A stretch of DNA of 64,000 nt, from contig JAIQCW010000206.1 in the NCBI GenBank assembly GCA_020283715.1, positions 1-64,000 of the forward strand, read 5' to 3'. The stretch comes from Cytauxzoon felis (Eukaryota; Apicomplexa; Aconoidasida; Piroplasmida; Theileriidae). Made by a program: the position numbers and the translations under genes. Under the pieces are notes generated by a model. It did not search any database. It was not told the origin of the DNA and saw nothing but the letters and a program-made list of their open reading frames with translations. Shown piece by piece: positions 54,989 through 64,000 of the stretch. Each line of letters starts with the position of its first letter. Position 1 is the first letter of the stretch.

Positions 54989-57900
54989 ATGGAAGTTGAC
55001 AATGAGATCACATTACATAATATCGCAGATCAATTGGTATATTGAATTATTTCAACACATTTACATATACTAGAAACATCGTCTTCAAGGCACATTTTTA
55101 TGGCCTCTATTGGTTGATTTAGAGAGTAAATTATCGGCAGCTAATAAAAATCCTAAAGATATTGTTAATATAAACAAATGGTTTAAAGAAGAGTTGGAAC
55201 GTTTGGTTGATTCCAATGATGAAAATGTTGACTCTCGTTATATTATGGTTGCACAAAGCTTATTAGATCTTGTAGATCTGAAGGCTAACTTTACATCTAG
55301 GACTGAGGAAGAGATTATTATACACACTGCACAGTATATCAACGATGGCTTATTCGAAATTAAAAAGGGATCCGAAGTCGATAATAAAGATACATTTACT
55401 CTAGGTGGGTTAACGTTTGAGAATTTCCCTATAACTCTCGAGAATATCACTTCATCTCTACCCTCAGATGTGATTGATAATGTGCCATACTACAAGTGTC
55501 ATAATTCCACACCAACATTGGTAGAGGAGGCCATAAATGATAAGATATTGAGATTTTCCAACTTGTTCAAGGATTTCTGTCTATCCAAGGGTCTAAACTT
55601 TACAATAAAGCCGATGCGTTCATCAAGTGATGTAAGTTTCGTTTCATTTCATTACGTTACATCTAGACGGATGTCACGATTTACGGAAGGATAGGCTCGG
55701 AAGACGAATCATTTATTGATGAATTGAATGTTACACTTCAAGGTTTAAAGGAATTAATCCAATATTTAATTTCTTGTAGGTACTACCACACACGACTTTG
55801 GAATGAAGGTACAAATACAGAATTTAGTACGTTTTAACGATTATTCATTTCATTATTAAATTTATAGCAACAAGTTGAAGAGCTCTGTGTATTCCCAGGA
55901 CAAATGGTACGTTGAATGGATGAATTCTTAAAGCTGTTAAATTATTCCGTTCTGCTATTTTTCTGTTAATAGTTCCCTGTGATTGTGGATATGTGATGAA
56001 TCTTTAGAACTCAAATAACAGGAGGAGGATAATATGGAGTAATGAAAAATGGATATAAGGATACATTAAGATGAATCAAATTACAAGTGTTATAGAACCC
56101 GGAAAACTCAACAGCTGGAAAGATGGACAACATGCTGCTTCTGTATTCCGTCACAAACTCGCAATGTTTCTTACTGGCTTCATCATGTTAACGCCTCATC
56201 GCATTGCCATTTTATGTGCTCCGTATATTGTGAAGAGATTCCATTTGCCTCCATCCGTTGTTTCTCTATTCATCTACAAAATCCACAACCCTATGGAATT
56301 GGCTAGTTTAATAGGAACCACGATACAAGTTGTAACCACTACAATAATAACTGCAATATGTAAAAACATAGAAACAAAAGGTTTATTTGGTGTAAAAAAG
56401 AAAATTGCAGTTATGATTATCAGAATAGTAAATGGAGTGATCCTATTGAAGCCGATAAGGATACCTCTATTACTCAACTTAAGGCACTGTTTTCTATTAT
56501 ATTTGCATGGATTATGTTTTCCAGTAGTATACTCACGTACATTTTCTTTGTTACTGGTGATGATTATGGATACTTTAATAAATTCTTCTGGAGTGTAATT
56601 TTTAATGCCTTTACCAATGGTATGTACTCATCTATTTCATTCAGTGTCAATACAAATGCCGCTATTTATGCTGTTGGATTACCATTATCTGGTGCCTTTA
56701 CATTTATTTTCAATAATATTTGTCGTTATATTCATGGCAGATGGGATTGGGACGATTATGACTACACGAGAGTTCAATTACAGATTATATTCACCATTTT
56801 AATTTTATTTATAACCGCTGGTTGGTGGACATTTGATCAAGTTTGCCAAATCACAGGAACAAATGGTAAAGCTAAAGATAGTGGTGGTAGTGATACAGGT
56901 AATACTACAGTTGCTGCAACACTTCCTGGATCATCCGATATCGATGAACTTTTTAACAGTGAAGATTATCAAGGTTTTCGTCACTGGTCTCCAATATTAA
57001 TGCTGGGTTCCTCGCTTGGCTCAGTTTATGCATTTTATCCTGCAATTACACCATATATGCTCATGGATATTGATGAAGCTAACGATCTCGATCAATGGAT
57101 CCAATTCATATCCTCTATACCAACACTTGTAATAGGAATATTGGATGAGATTCCCGACGGCAAAGGTCCAGGTGGTATTAGCGCAGGCAATTGGGGGGAA
57201 TTTGAAAATAAATTTGGAGTAGATGTGAAGAACACTGTTTGTGTTGCATTAAAAAATCTAAACACCCACATGAATGGTAAGAATTATACCGAACAGAGTA
57301 ACCCAAATAAAAGTATTAATTATACTGCTAGTGATGGTAAATTCGGACAGAAGGTTGACGCCGCTAGAAAGAAGGTTGATGACAACGTTACAGGCGCTGA
57401 TCCTGTACAAAATGCGACTGATCTGAAAAATACTCTAAAGTCCAGTGGCGCGATAAAACAGGTTGTTAACTACTGGGATAGACATATTATTCAAATTAAT
57501 AGTCAACATAAAAATCATAATAATAATGAACCAGCCAAGGATGCAATTGCTGTGATAAAAGGATATACAAATCCTTCTCAACCGGCTCATAGTACTATAG
57601 GTAATCACGCATCTGCTTCCAAAGCTCGTCCTCAAGCCGGTAACTGGAACACTGGTGGTAAGGGTAGATGGTATTGGCATCCTATAGGCTGGGGACCATT
57701 TATTCCATATATTTTATGTCTCCACATCTTCATATATCTAATGCATTTTCCCACTGGATATGTTGCAACCTTTCTCCATTCTAAACAGTGGTTACTGAAA
57801 TGTATATGTATATCCTTCAATTTCTGGCAGGAGATAATGGAAATTATTGGATTTGCTGGGGCAGGTAAACAATCAAATAAGTCAGGTTATGCTATGGTTT

Positions 57901-60900
57901 ATAACAGTTCTGTGGGTACATTCAACAACTTTTTCTTCTTTTTTGTTATGATTATTTGCATGTTTACCGGCGATGTACAGAAAGTAGTATGGAAGTTGTT
58001 GATCTTTCAAAATTATAATATAGGGTAACTGGGGATAATTAACACCATAATTCCAATAATGCCCAATATTTTTATTATTTTGCACCATAATTTTAATATT
58101 ACCCCACTTTCACATATGTTATATTACTATGAAATTCTATCCTTCAGTTTGATTATCTTCATTATCACATTATAGGCTGCTATAACTGGGCGTTGTTTTG
58201 AAGATAATTTTGGCATTCGATACGTTACAAGTAATATAAGTTTGTATTAATTCACATTTTAATTTCATTTTTCCAATTTAGGATGTGGAATACCTGTTGA
58301 TATACCAATTTCAACACTTACAGCACAAAATAAGGTGAATAAGTGATATAAATTATTGTAAATTATAAAAATCAATAGTTTAAAAAGGATAACGTACATA
58401 TAATTGTCGTTAATGGATGTTTACTCACAGATAAATTCGAACAAACAAATTTCCGTATGTTTTAATTTTATTTGAATATCATTACTTCCATCTGAGTAAT
58501 ACCATTGCATGGAGCTCTTCTATTTACCTCCCCTCCGCTTCCCTGAGATCAGCTGCGGGTTAATGGTATCATTATTTTTAAATAACGGGAGGAGCATAAT
58601 TTGCAGTATAATGAAGGGATATTAGGAAAATATAAAACAAAATGACACAACAAGATTTTACTAAACCAGTATATCTGGATACTTATAAGTTTGATGCTGA
58701 TGAAAAGGTTGCTGCAGCTCGTCACAAACTAGCGATGTTTCTCACGGGATTTATTATGTTAACGCCGCACAGGATTGCTGTCTTATGTGCTCCTCATCTC
58801 GTGAAGAGATTCCATTTGCCTCCAGCTACAGTTCCATTATTCATCTACAAGATACACAATCCTATGGAATTGGCCAGTTTTCTTGGAACCGTTATACAAG
58901 TTTTGTTATCTGCGATATTCGCGGGTTTGTCACAAATTCAAGGAGTACAACAACAACTAGCTAATGGGTTTGATGAAGATAATGCTCATCGATCAAGATA
59001 TTTGAAACTTAAACCTCCTCCTAATGATACTGATACCTGGGCTATTGGTGAAAAACCTGATGCTGTTATAACTAATTGTAGGAGGGTCGCATCTATTATA
59101 TGTGGCTGGTTTATGTTTCTCACCTCTATATTCACATTCATCTTCTTCATTTCCGGCGGAGATTATGGTTACTTGGGCCAATTTTATTGGAGTGTTATAA
59201 TTATGGCCTTTGCGAATGGCATTTACTCATCATTCTCCTTTGGTGTTAATGTAAATGCTGCAATTTATGCCGTTGGTTTACCCCTCTCTGGCTTCTTCAC
59301 ATTTGTCTTCCACAACTGTTGCAAATATTTGTCCAACAAATTCAATTGGGAGGATTATGATTACACTTTTGTTAAATTATTAATAATCTCCACCATGTTA
59401 ATTCAATTCATCACAGCATCCTGGTGGACCATGGACCAATACTTCCAACTTGGTACCGGTACTAAAAACGATAGTAAAGATCCTGGTGCCGTTATACCTA
59501 ATAATTCATCTGTTGGGGAAATGTTCGGGATACCACGCAAGAAGATTAATAATAATTATACGAGTAGTACTAATTATGATGCTAAGCAAGCATGGTCACA
59601 TTGGTCCCCAATTTTAATGCTCTCGATGTCATTAGGGACGGTCTATGCGTTCTATCCTGCGATAACGCCCTATCAATTAATGGATGTGGAGGATGCAAAT
59701 AATACTGATTTTTATGTACAATTTATTTCGGCTATACCGACGTTGGTGATTGGTGTATTAGATGAGATTGACTACGGCCCAGGTAGTGGTGACGGATATA
59801 ATAGCAACAATAGTGCTGATCAAGGTATTTTTCAGAATACTAGATACAACTGGTATGATGAACCGAAATGGAATTGTTTTTGGATAGCAGCTGTACCTTA
59901 CGTCTTATGTCTCCACATCTTCATCACGATGATTCATTTTCCTGATGGTTTCATTTCAACATTTTTCCATTCAAGGCCACGTTTATTACAAGCCATTTGT
60001 GTATCCTTCAATTTCTGGCAGGAAATTTTGGAGATTGTAGGCTTCTCAGCCGCAGGAAAACAGAGTAACCCGAAGGCGGTTACCAGTGATGCTGCTGGTA
60101 ATAATGCTGCAGAACAGATTGCGTATAACGGCCACGTGGGAATGGTTAATAATTTCTTATTTTTATTTACAATGGCTATTACAATGTTCGTAGGCGATGG
60201 GTATTTGAAATTTAATGAAATTACTATAAAAAACTATGTCATCTAAAATTGATATTGGGCATCTGGGGTAATTTATCCCCATAAATTCCATGATATACAT
60301 AATAATTATATTATTTATACATAATTTAGAATTACCCCACACTTAACTATGGGGTTTTATACCTGGAGGCGATCTACGGGAGCTGGAAGGGGAACTAAAT
60401 AGAAGAGCCACCACGGCGAGTTTAAAGGAAGGATCTAATAAGGGTTTCACATAAATATATAGTTCATGTATATCATAAATTGAAGCGTGACAAACCTCAT
60501 GTTGTAATATTTTTGGGTCCATTTGTTAGTGTAAATCAAGTTGCTGTATGTTTTTAATTATTCTTATATATTTCTTTAGGTTGAAGGTCAAAATTTATCT
60601 AATTTGGGTGATTTGACATTTCTTTATAGAAAATTTTTATCTGATTTATCTAATGTTGTTCAAGTATGATGTAATTATTATTATTATTATTATTATAGTT
60701 TGGCCCCATGAAATATACAAAATTTATTATTGTACCCCACTGTTATGATGGTAATTTTATATTTCTATTAATGTTAATACATTTCCCCATTTAGTATTAT
60801 TAAGTTATCCATTACCACAACCACCTTTAAATTGTCAATCATCCCCATTGTACAATAAAACATATCCCGATAATGTAATTTATTGTGTTTTTATCCCCAG

Positions 60901-61443
60901 AAAATATTTTAATTACAGATTATATTTTTATCTAATCCGGGTTTTATTAAGATTAATGAATTATTGATATGTATAACATCATGTGATCCATTAAGTGGTA
61001 TAGGTAAGCTTATATATAATATGAATTGAAATATTTCAGCTAAAAATATGGTCTGTAGACCTAATGATTTGATGGAGCGTTTGATATGTCAACAATTATT
61101 ATATCAGCGGTCATTATTTCCTGGTTATCCATCATCAAGGCTACCATCAGAATATGCTGTGGACCATTCAATGTTGCGTCAATTGGAGTTTTCAAATGAG
61201 ATGGTACCAGATGTTATTTTATTTACGAGTTCATTACATTCGGAGCCGTTTATTACACTTACAAACTCACGGGCATTTATAAGTTGTCACAATAATAGTT
61301 TGAGCGTTAAAAACACATTAATCCAATCTGTAACAGAGATTTACATTACACCTCAGTCATCAGAATCTCAAGTTGATGGCCCAATACAGACAAATGATGT
61401 AGACAAAAGAGTAACATTATCGCTATGTATACTCAAGGAGTGA
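54989..61443 (+). CDS. POLA2: DNA polymerase alpha subunit B, with two genes nested in its introns
   Basis: Fourteen exons (54989-55036, 55074-55631, 55667-55742, 55780-55808, 55868-55906, 58176-58230, 58282-58334, 58379-58454, 60463-60545, 60580-60663, 60699-60750, 60795-60874, 60919-61003, 61040-61443) join in phase to about 573 residues (human 598). Matches: VTIYGRIGSEDESFIDELN (OB region), VEELCVFPGQM, HVVIFLGPFVSVNQ, KYTKFIIVPHCYD, VLLSYPLPQPPLN, IIFLSNPGFIKINELLI and QLLYQRSLFPGYPSSRLPSE...MVPDVILFTSSL. This is the inactive phosphoesterase/OB-fold subunit that tethers primase to Pol alpha. Introns 5 (55907-58175) and 8 (58455-60462) contain the 56071 and 58642 membrane genes on the same strand; the remaining introns are 34-59 nt. 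Confidence 0.93.
56013..56038 (+). promoter_or_regulatory. Conserved 5' box of the membrane family (56071 gene)
   Basis: AAATAACAGGAGGAGGATAA then TATGGA, about 32 bp before the start. Confidence 0.65.
56071..58028 (+). CDS. Multi-pass membrane family protein with inserted helical domain (nested in POLA2 intron 5)
   Basis: Two exons (56071-56391 and 56424-58028) join in phase across a 32-nt GTAAAA...CAG intron to about 641 residues. The family signature [32 protein letters not shown] is present. Helices continue after NSKWSDPIEADKD...FAWIMFSSSILTYIFF. No FAINT-like array lies in the central loop. Instead an Ala/Lys/Asn-rich helical domain of about 150 residues, starting GNWGEFENKFGVDVKN, is inserted later, after WSPILMLGSSLGSVYAFYPAI and VIGILDEIPDGKGPGG. 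It resembles the GNYG-initiated domains in the truncated copies at 1-480 and 2970-3422. Terminal helices follow (FIPYILCLHIFIYLMHFP). Modular repeats do not flank this gene. Its 3' tail matches that of the 8687 gene. Confidence 0.85.
58028..58105 (+). promoter_or_regulatory. Conserved 3' tail of the 56071 gene
   Basis: GGGGATAATTAACACC, ATAATTCCAATAAT, then GCACCATAATTTT..ATTACCCCA, in the same order and spacing as after the 8687 gene. The tail contains short inverted GGGG-TAAT/ATTA-CCCC arms. Confidence 0.6.
58495..58565 (-). repeat. Modular repeat upstream of the 58642 gene
   Basis: CCATTGCATGG hairpin and reversed M1 ending CTGCGGGTTAATGG, the same gene-repeat junction as in the 14895 and 23834 genes. 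Confidence 0.85.
58580..58605 (+). promoter_or_regulatory. Conserved 5' box of the membrane family (58642 gene)
   Basis: AAATAACGGGAGGAGCATAA then TTTGCA, about 36 bp before the start. Confidence 0.65.
58642..60246 (+). CDS. Multi-pass membrane family protein, minimal form (nested in POLA2 intron 8)
   Basis: 534 residues, single exon, about 11 hydrophobic segments. It is the simplest complete member: N-terminal half [32 protein letters not shown], ...ANGIYSSFSFGV...YAVGLPLSGFFTFVFH; a short linker of about 50 residues (285-335) at the site where relatives carry FAINT-like arrays; C-terminal half [21 protein letters not shown], ...PTLVIGVLDEI, and terminal helices. A six-plus-five helix pattern with NG..S.FG...Y.VGLP.SG resembles equilibrative nucleoside transporters (SLC29). 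That assignment is inference from pattern only. It is co-oriented with POLA2, which surrounds it. Confidence 0.85.
   Translation: MTQQDFTKPVYLDTYKFDADEKVAAARHKLAMFLTGFIMLTPHRIAVLCAPHLVKRFHLPPATVPLFIYKIHNPMELASFLGTVIQVLLSAIFAGLSQIQGVQQQLANGFDEDNAHRSRYLKLKPPPNDTDTWAIGEKPDAVITNCRRVASIICGWFMFLTSIFTFIFFISGGDYGYLGQFYWSVIIMAFANGIYSSFSFGVNVNAAIYAVGLPLSGFFTFVFHNCCKYLSNKFNWEDYDYTFVKLLIISTMLIQFITASWWTMDQYFQLGTGTKNDSKDPGAVIPNNSSVGEMFGIPRKKINNNYTSSTNYDAKQAWSHWSPILMLSMSLGTVYAFYPAITPYQLMDVEDANNTDFYVQFISAIPTLVIGVLDEIDYGPGSGDGYNSNNSADQGIFQNTRYNWYDEPKWNCFWIAAVPYVLCLHIFITMIHFPDGFISTFFHSRPRLLQAICVSFNFWQEILEIVGFSAAGKQSNPKAVTSDAAGNNAAEQIAYNGHVGMVNNFLFLFTMAITMFVGDGYLKFNEITIKNYVI
60360..60425 (+). repeat. Partial modular repeat downstream of the 58642 gene
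   Basis: The M1 variant CCTGGAGGCGATCTACGGG in forward orientation plus the CCACGGCGAG hairpin, inverted relative to the copy upstream of the gene. Confidence 0.8.
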
Positions 61444-61788
61444 TGAAGTGAGATTCCATCTGTTGGATAATGATTTTTAATTAAATTCAATAATCTCTTC
61501 TAATTTACTATATTTTACATGATTTTAATTCCATCTCCTATAAATTTCGTATATACATCAACTTCAGCTTTCCATTGATGTCGACATCTGGAAGGTTAGA
61601 GTGATAACGCATCATAAGGGCTATAATATATTTAATATGATTGAATATATATATCAATTTAATAATATAGAAATGGTTAATTATAGATTATTAATATTTT
61701 AAATTACATATATAATGTTTGTTGTTATTATTTAATTGTATTCATCGGTCGCATTATTAAACGGTGTTACGTATTCCATATATAATCC
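61444..61788. other. Intergenic region between POLA2 and PPP4R3
   Basis: 345 bp, AT-rich. No repeat module, RNA gene or credible ORF seen. Confidence 0.5.
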
Positions 61789-63810
61789 ATGACAGCTAAT
61801 GATTTAGATCATAATAATGATAAAAATGACCTTTCTAACAATGATAATGATGTCTTGATGAATGATTGCAATAATGAATGTTACGATGACCATCCCGTCA
61901 ATTCGCTACCCACTAGCTGCAGGCGTGTCAAACTATACGAAATCGGATCAACCACCGTAAGTCCACATTCATAAATATTATACAACCTCTATATACTCAC
62001 TGTTCAACAACGAACAAAGTGAGCGAGATGTTGTCCACGGAAGGCTAGTACACATCTCCTTATCTTGCAGATCCACCTGAAGTTACAGCCAATCTGTTTC
62101 CACTCGCCGTGGTGGCTCTTCCAATTACCTATCTCTAAAGAGTATAGCCACTCCCAGAGATCGTGGAAGGTAGTGCTAAGGATGTGTTGGATGTAACCTC
62201 AAATGGAACCTGGAAGCGATCTACGGGAGCTGGAAGGGGAGTGAATTAGAAAAGCTGACGGCAGGACTTACCTCAAGTGGAGAAGCTGTCTGCAAGACTA
62301 ACGGTGGATGCGAGTACAAAAGGAGGACCCATATATAATTGAACTTCTCGCTTCTAGACATATACACTGTTGATAAACTATGGGTTGTATTTGTATAATA
62401 TTGTGTCTTTTAATTATCTATAATTTATAGGAGTCTTGGGTCGACAAGGGTACAGGTTTTGTATTTTGAATGGGATTTAGACCCAGGAAATCCTAAATTA
62501 GTTGTAAATTTAGAACATGAGGGTATAAAAAATGTTGTATCAACATATGTTAAAGATAATTTCGACTACTCATCACAAAATGGTACCAAAATAACACATC
62601 TTCCATCATATCATAATAGATTCCATCATTATTTGGCACGAAGGTAGTGATACACGATTATATAGGGCACTATCATTTCAAAACGTTGTTGGACACAATG
62701 CCTGTTGGTACGTTTATCGTAATTACCCAAATCCATATCTACCTCTCCTACACTTTCTTTTCACTTTGGTCCAATCCACCTATCTTCCACTCTCCGTTCC
62801 ACCGTTGGTCCCGCCGTCAGCTCTTCTATTTACCTATCCCTCCGCTTCCCTGAGATCAGCTGCGGGTAATCCACTTGAGTTCCAGTACTACACTTCTGCC
62901 ACGATCTCCGGGAGTGGCTTTACTCTTTAGAGATAGGTAATTAAAAGAGGCTCCACGCCTAGTGGAAAAGCGTTGGATTGATCTCAAGTGTAGAACCTAT
63001 CTGCATGGAAACTGTGTACATTTGATATTGTATTGATGATAATATAGGTCTTATATACGTAATTTTGTGGATGAACATTTACTACAATCAAATGGATCGG
63101 ATACATCAATGTCATCGCAAGGGAGAAGTACATCAATGACATCAGATTCTAATTATAGAGTTTTACAAACACCATCTACTGCTACAATACAAAAACTCGA
63201 ATCAACACTAGATGCCCTTGTTAGTTTATCACATATAAAACACCATCATATATACATTCTACTCCACTATGTATTCCACCGATGTCCACTTCTCTTCCAC
63301 TTGTCTCCACCGTTGGTCCTGCAGACAGCTCTTCCAATTATCTTACCCTCCGCTTCCCAGAGATCAGCTACGGGTTCCACTTGAGGTCCAATCACTGACT
63401 TCATCTTCGCCACGATCTCCGGGAGTGGCTTTACTCTTTAGAGATATGTAATTGGAAGAGGCACCACGCCTAGTGGAAATATGAGGTGGAGTGGAACAGT
63501 GGTTGTAATTTCAGGTGGAGAGTTATCTGATGATGAACTACGATACATTATGATATTTGTGTTCATTTATTATTATAGATATGTCAGGGTGGTATATCGG
63601 ATGCATTATATATGGATCTATTGGATAAGAAATGGCTGCGTGAATTATTTGAATTTATGAATAAATGTATTGAAAATGATGATCTTTCTACAGTAACCTC
63701 AATCGCATCTATACTATTAAGACTTGTACTCAATTGGTGTGGAAGCTTAGAACTCATGCATGTCTTCGTATCTGATGATATATTCTTCGATTTACTAAAG
63801 GCATTTGAAT
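61789..63810 (+). CDS. Protein phosphatase 4 regulatory subunit 3 (SMEK/PSY2), partial
   Basis: The 5' part of a gene cut by the right edge. Exon 1 (61789-61956) has an Asp/Asn-rich start then RRVKLYEI. Exon 2 from 62431 reads SWVDKGTG (family WxDxGTG). Further segments are NPKLVVNLE, then exon 62620-62707 DSIIIWHEGSDTRLYRALSF (family QDTLIVW...LALSFQ), exon 63048-63219 WSYIRNFVDEHLL, and exon 63579-63810 LRELFEFMNKCIENDD...HVFVSDDIFFDLL. The N-terminal PH/EVH1-like domain and armadillo-like region fit PP4R3, which directs PP4 phosphatase to substrates. A 25-nt intron inside GTG|DPGNPKL is needed to keep frame and is uncertain. Several introns hold modular repeats. Confidence 0.75.
62060..62310 (+). 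repeat. Modular repeat in PPP4R3 intron 1
   Basis: CCACTCGCCGTGG left end, forward M3, separator, the M1 variant CCTGGAAGCGATCTACGGG, GCTGACGGCAGGA, separator, CTGTCTGCAAGAC. Confidence 0.9.
62770..63000 (-). repeat. Modular repeat in a PPP4R3 intron
   Basis: CCGCCGTCAG left end, reversed M1, separator, reversed M3, CCACGCCTAGTGG hairpin, separator. Confidence 0.9.
63270..63520 (-). repeat. Modular repeat in a PPP4R3 intron
   Basis: CTGCAGACAG left end, reversed M1 (CCCAGAGATCAGCTACGGG), separator, reversed M3, CCACGCCTAGTGG hairpin and separators. Confidence 0.9.
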
Positions 63811-63854
63811 GTATGTTTATATCAATCTATCCTCCCTAATCAACCGTTCCTACA

Positions 63855-64000
63855 TTGAAGTCCTAGTTCCACCATTCTTCTACCGAAGGTTCATCAACCT
63901 CTCCTCGTCTTGCAGACAGCTCTCCACCTGAGGTCTATCTTTTCCATTGCATGGAGCTCTTCTATTTACTTCCCCTTCCAGCTCCCGTAGATCGCTTCCA
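63855..64000 (-). repeat. Modular repeat at the right window edge
   Basis: CTTGCAGACAG, separator, CCATTGCATGG, then a reversed M1 variant (CCCGTAGATCGCTTCCA), truncated by the window. Confidence 0.85.

Noticed and set aside
1..64000. Subtelomeric location suggested by the expanded membrane-protein family
   Set aside because: No telomeric or subtelomeric repeats are seen, and the family members are interleaved with conserved housekeeping genes, which points to a chromosome-internal region.

Overview
This window looks like nuclear chromosomal DNA of a piroplasmid apicomplexan, most like Theileria equi or a close relative. The evidence is AT-rich intergenic DNA, many very short GT-AG introns (about 25-60 nt), a tRNA-lysidine synthase of the kind used by the apicoplast, and a family of very large multi-pass membrane proteins carrying arrays of FAINT/DUF529-like beta-rich repeats. 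The species call is inference; no marker gene was compared.

Conserved eukaryotic genes, left to right: a 3-hydroxyisobutyryl-CoA hydrolase (HIBCH)-like gene (-), a divergent mitochondrial-type DEAD-box helicase (+), a TBC-domain RabGAP (-), an ATG3-like E2 (+), two tRNA-Ser genes (-), TilS (-), an SLC33A1-like acetyl-CoA transporter (+), an NTF2/RRM protein (+), an unrecognised multi-exon gene (+), GPN3 (-), a UBA/CUE-like Asn-rich protein (+), a TBP-like factor (+), a CMC1-like protein (-), an EAF6-like protein (-), OLA1 (+), CWC15 (-), UTP7/WDR46 (+), DNA polymerase alpha subunit B (+), and PPP4R3/SMEK (+, cut by the right edge). I followed exon boundaries by GT-AG sites, phase and homology; most joins are phase-consistent.

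Eight members of one membrane-protein family are scattered among them (1-2946 truncated, 8687-10939, 14895-17831, 23834-26767, 37358-40679, 45513-49058, 56071-58028, 58642-60246). All complete members share an N-terminal half with the motif TPHRIA...FIYKIHxPMEL and a C-terminal half with WSPI.LG..YxFYP.I.PY. The sequence between the halves varies: FAINT-like arrays, an extra membrane bundle, or a short linker. The main finding is that five of these genes lie wholly inside introns of unrelated housekeeping genes, always on the host's strand: one in the TBC gene, one in SLC33A1, one in OLA1 and two in POLA2. The truncated copies at the left edge probably sit in a sixth host intron (HIBCH). Each complete member has the same box (about GGGAGGGGGATAATTTGG) a few tens of bases upstream of its start.

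A second system overlays this: about 30 clusters of a short modular fold-back repeat with inverted ends, built from interchangeable hairpin modules separated by a TCCACYTGAGGTC-type unit. It fills nearly every intron longer than about 180 bp and flanks several of the membrane genes in inverted orientation. In three genes (helicase, TBP-like, one membrane gene) it is read through in one fixed frame (NYLSLKSxATPGDRG ... [14 protein letters not shown]). Variants of the module differ largely by synonymous changes. Together the data suggest a gene family and repeat that spread through introns of this genome.
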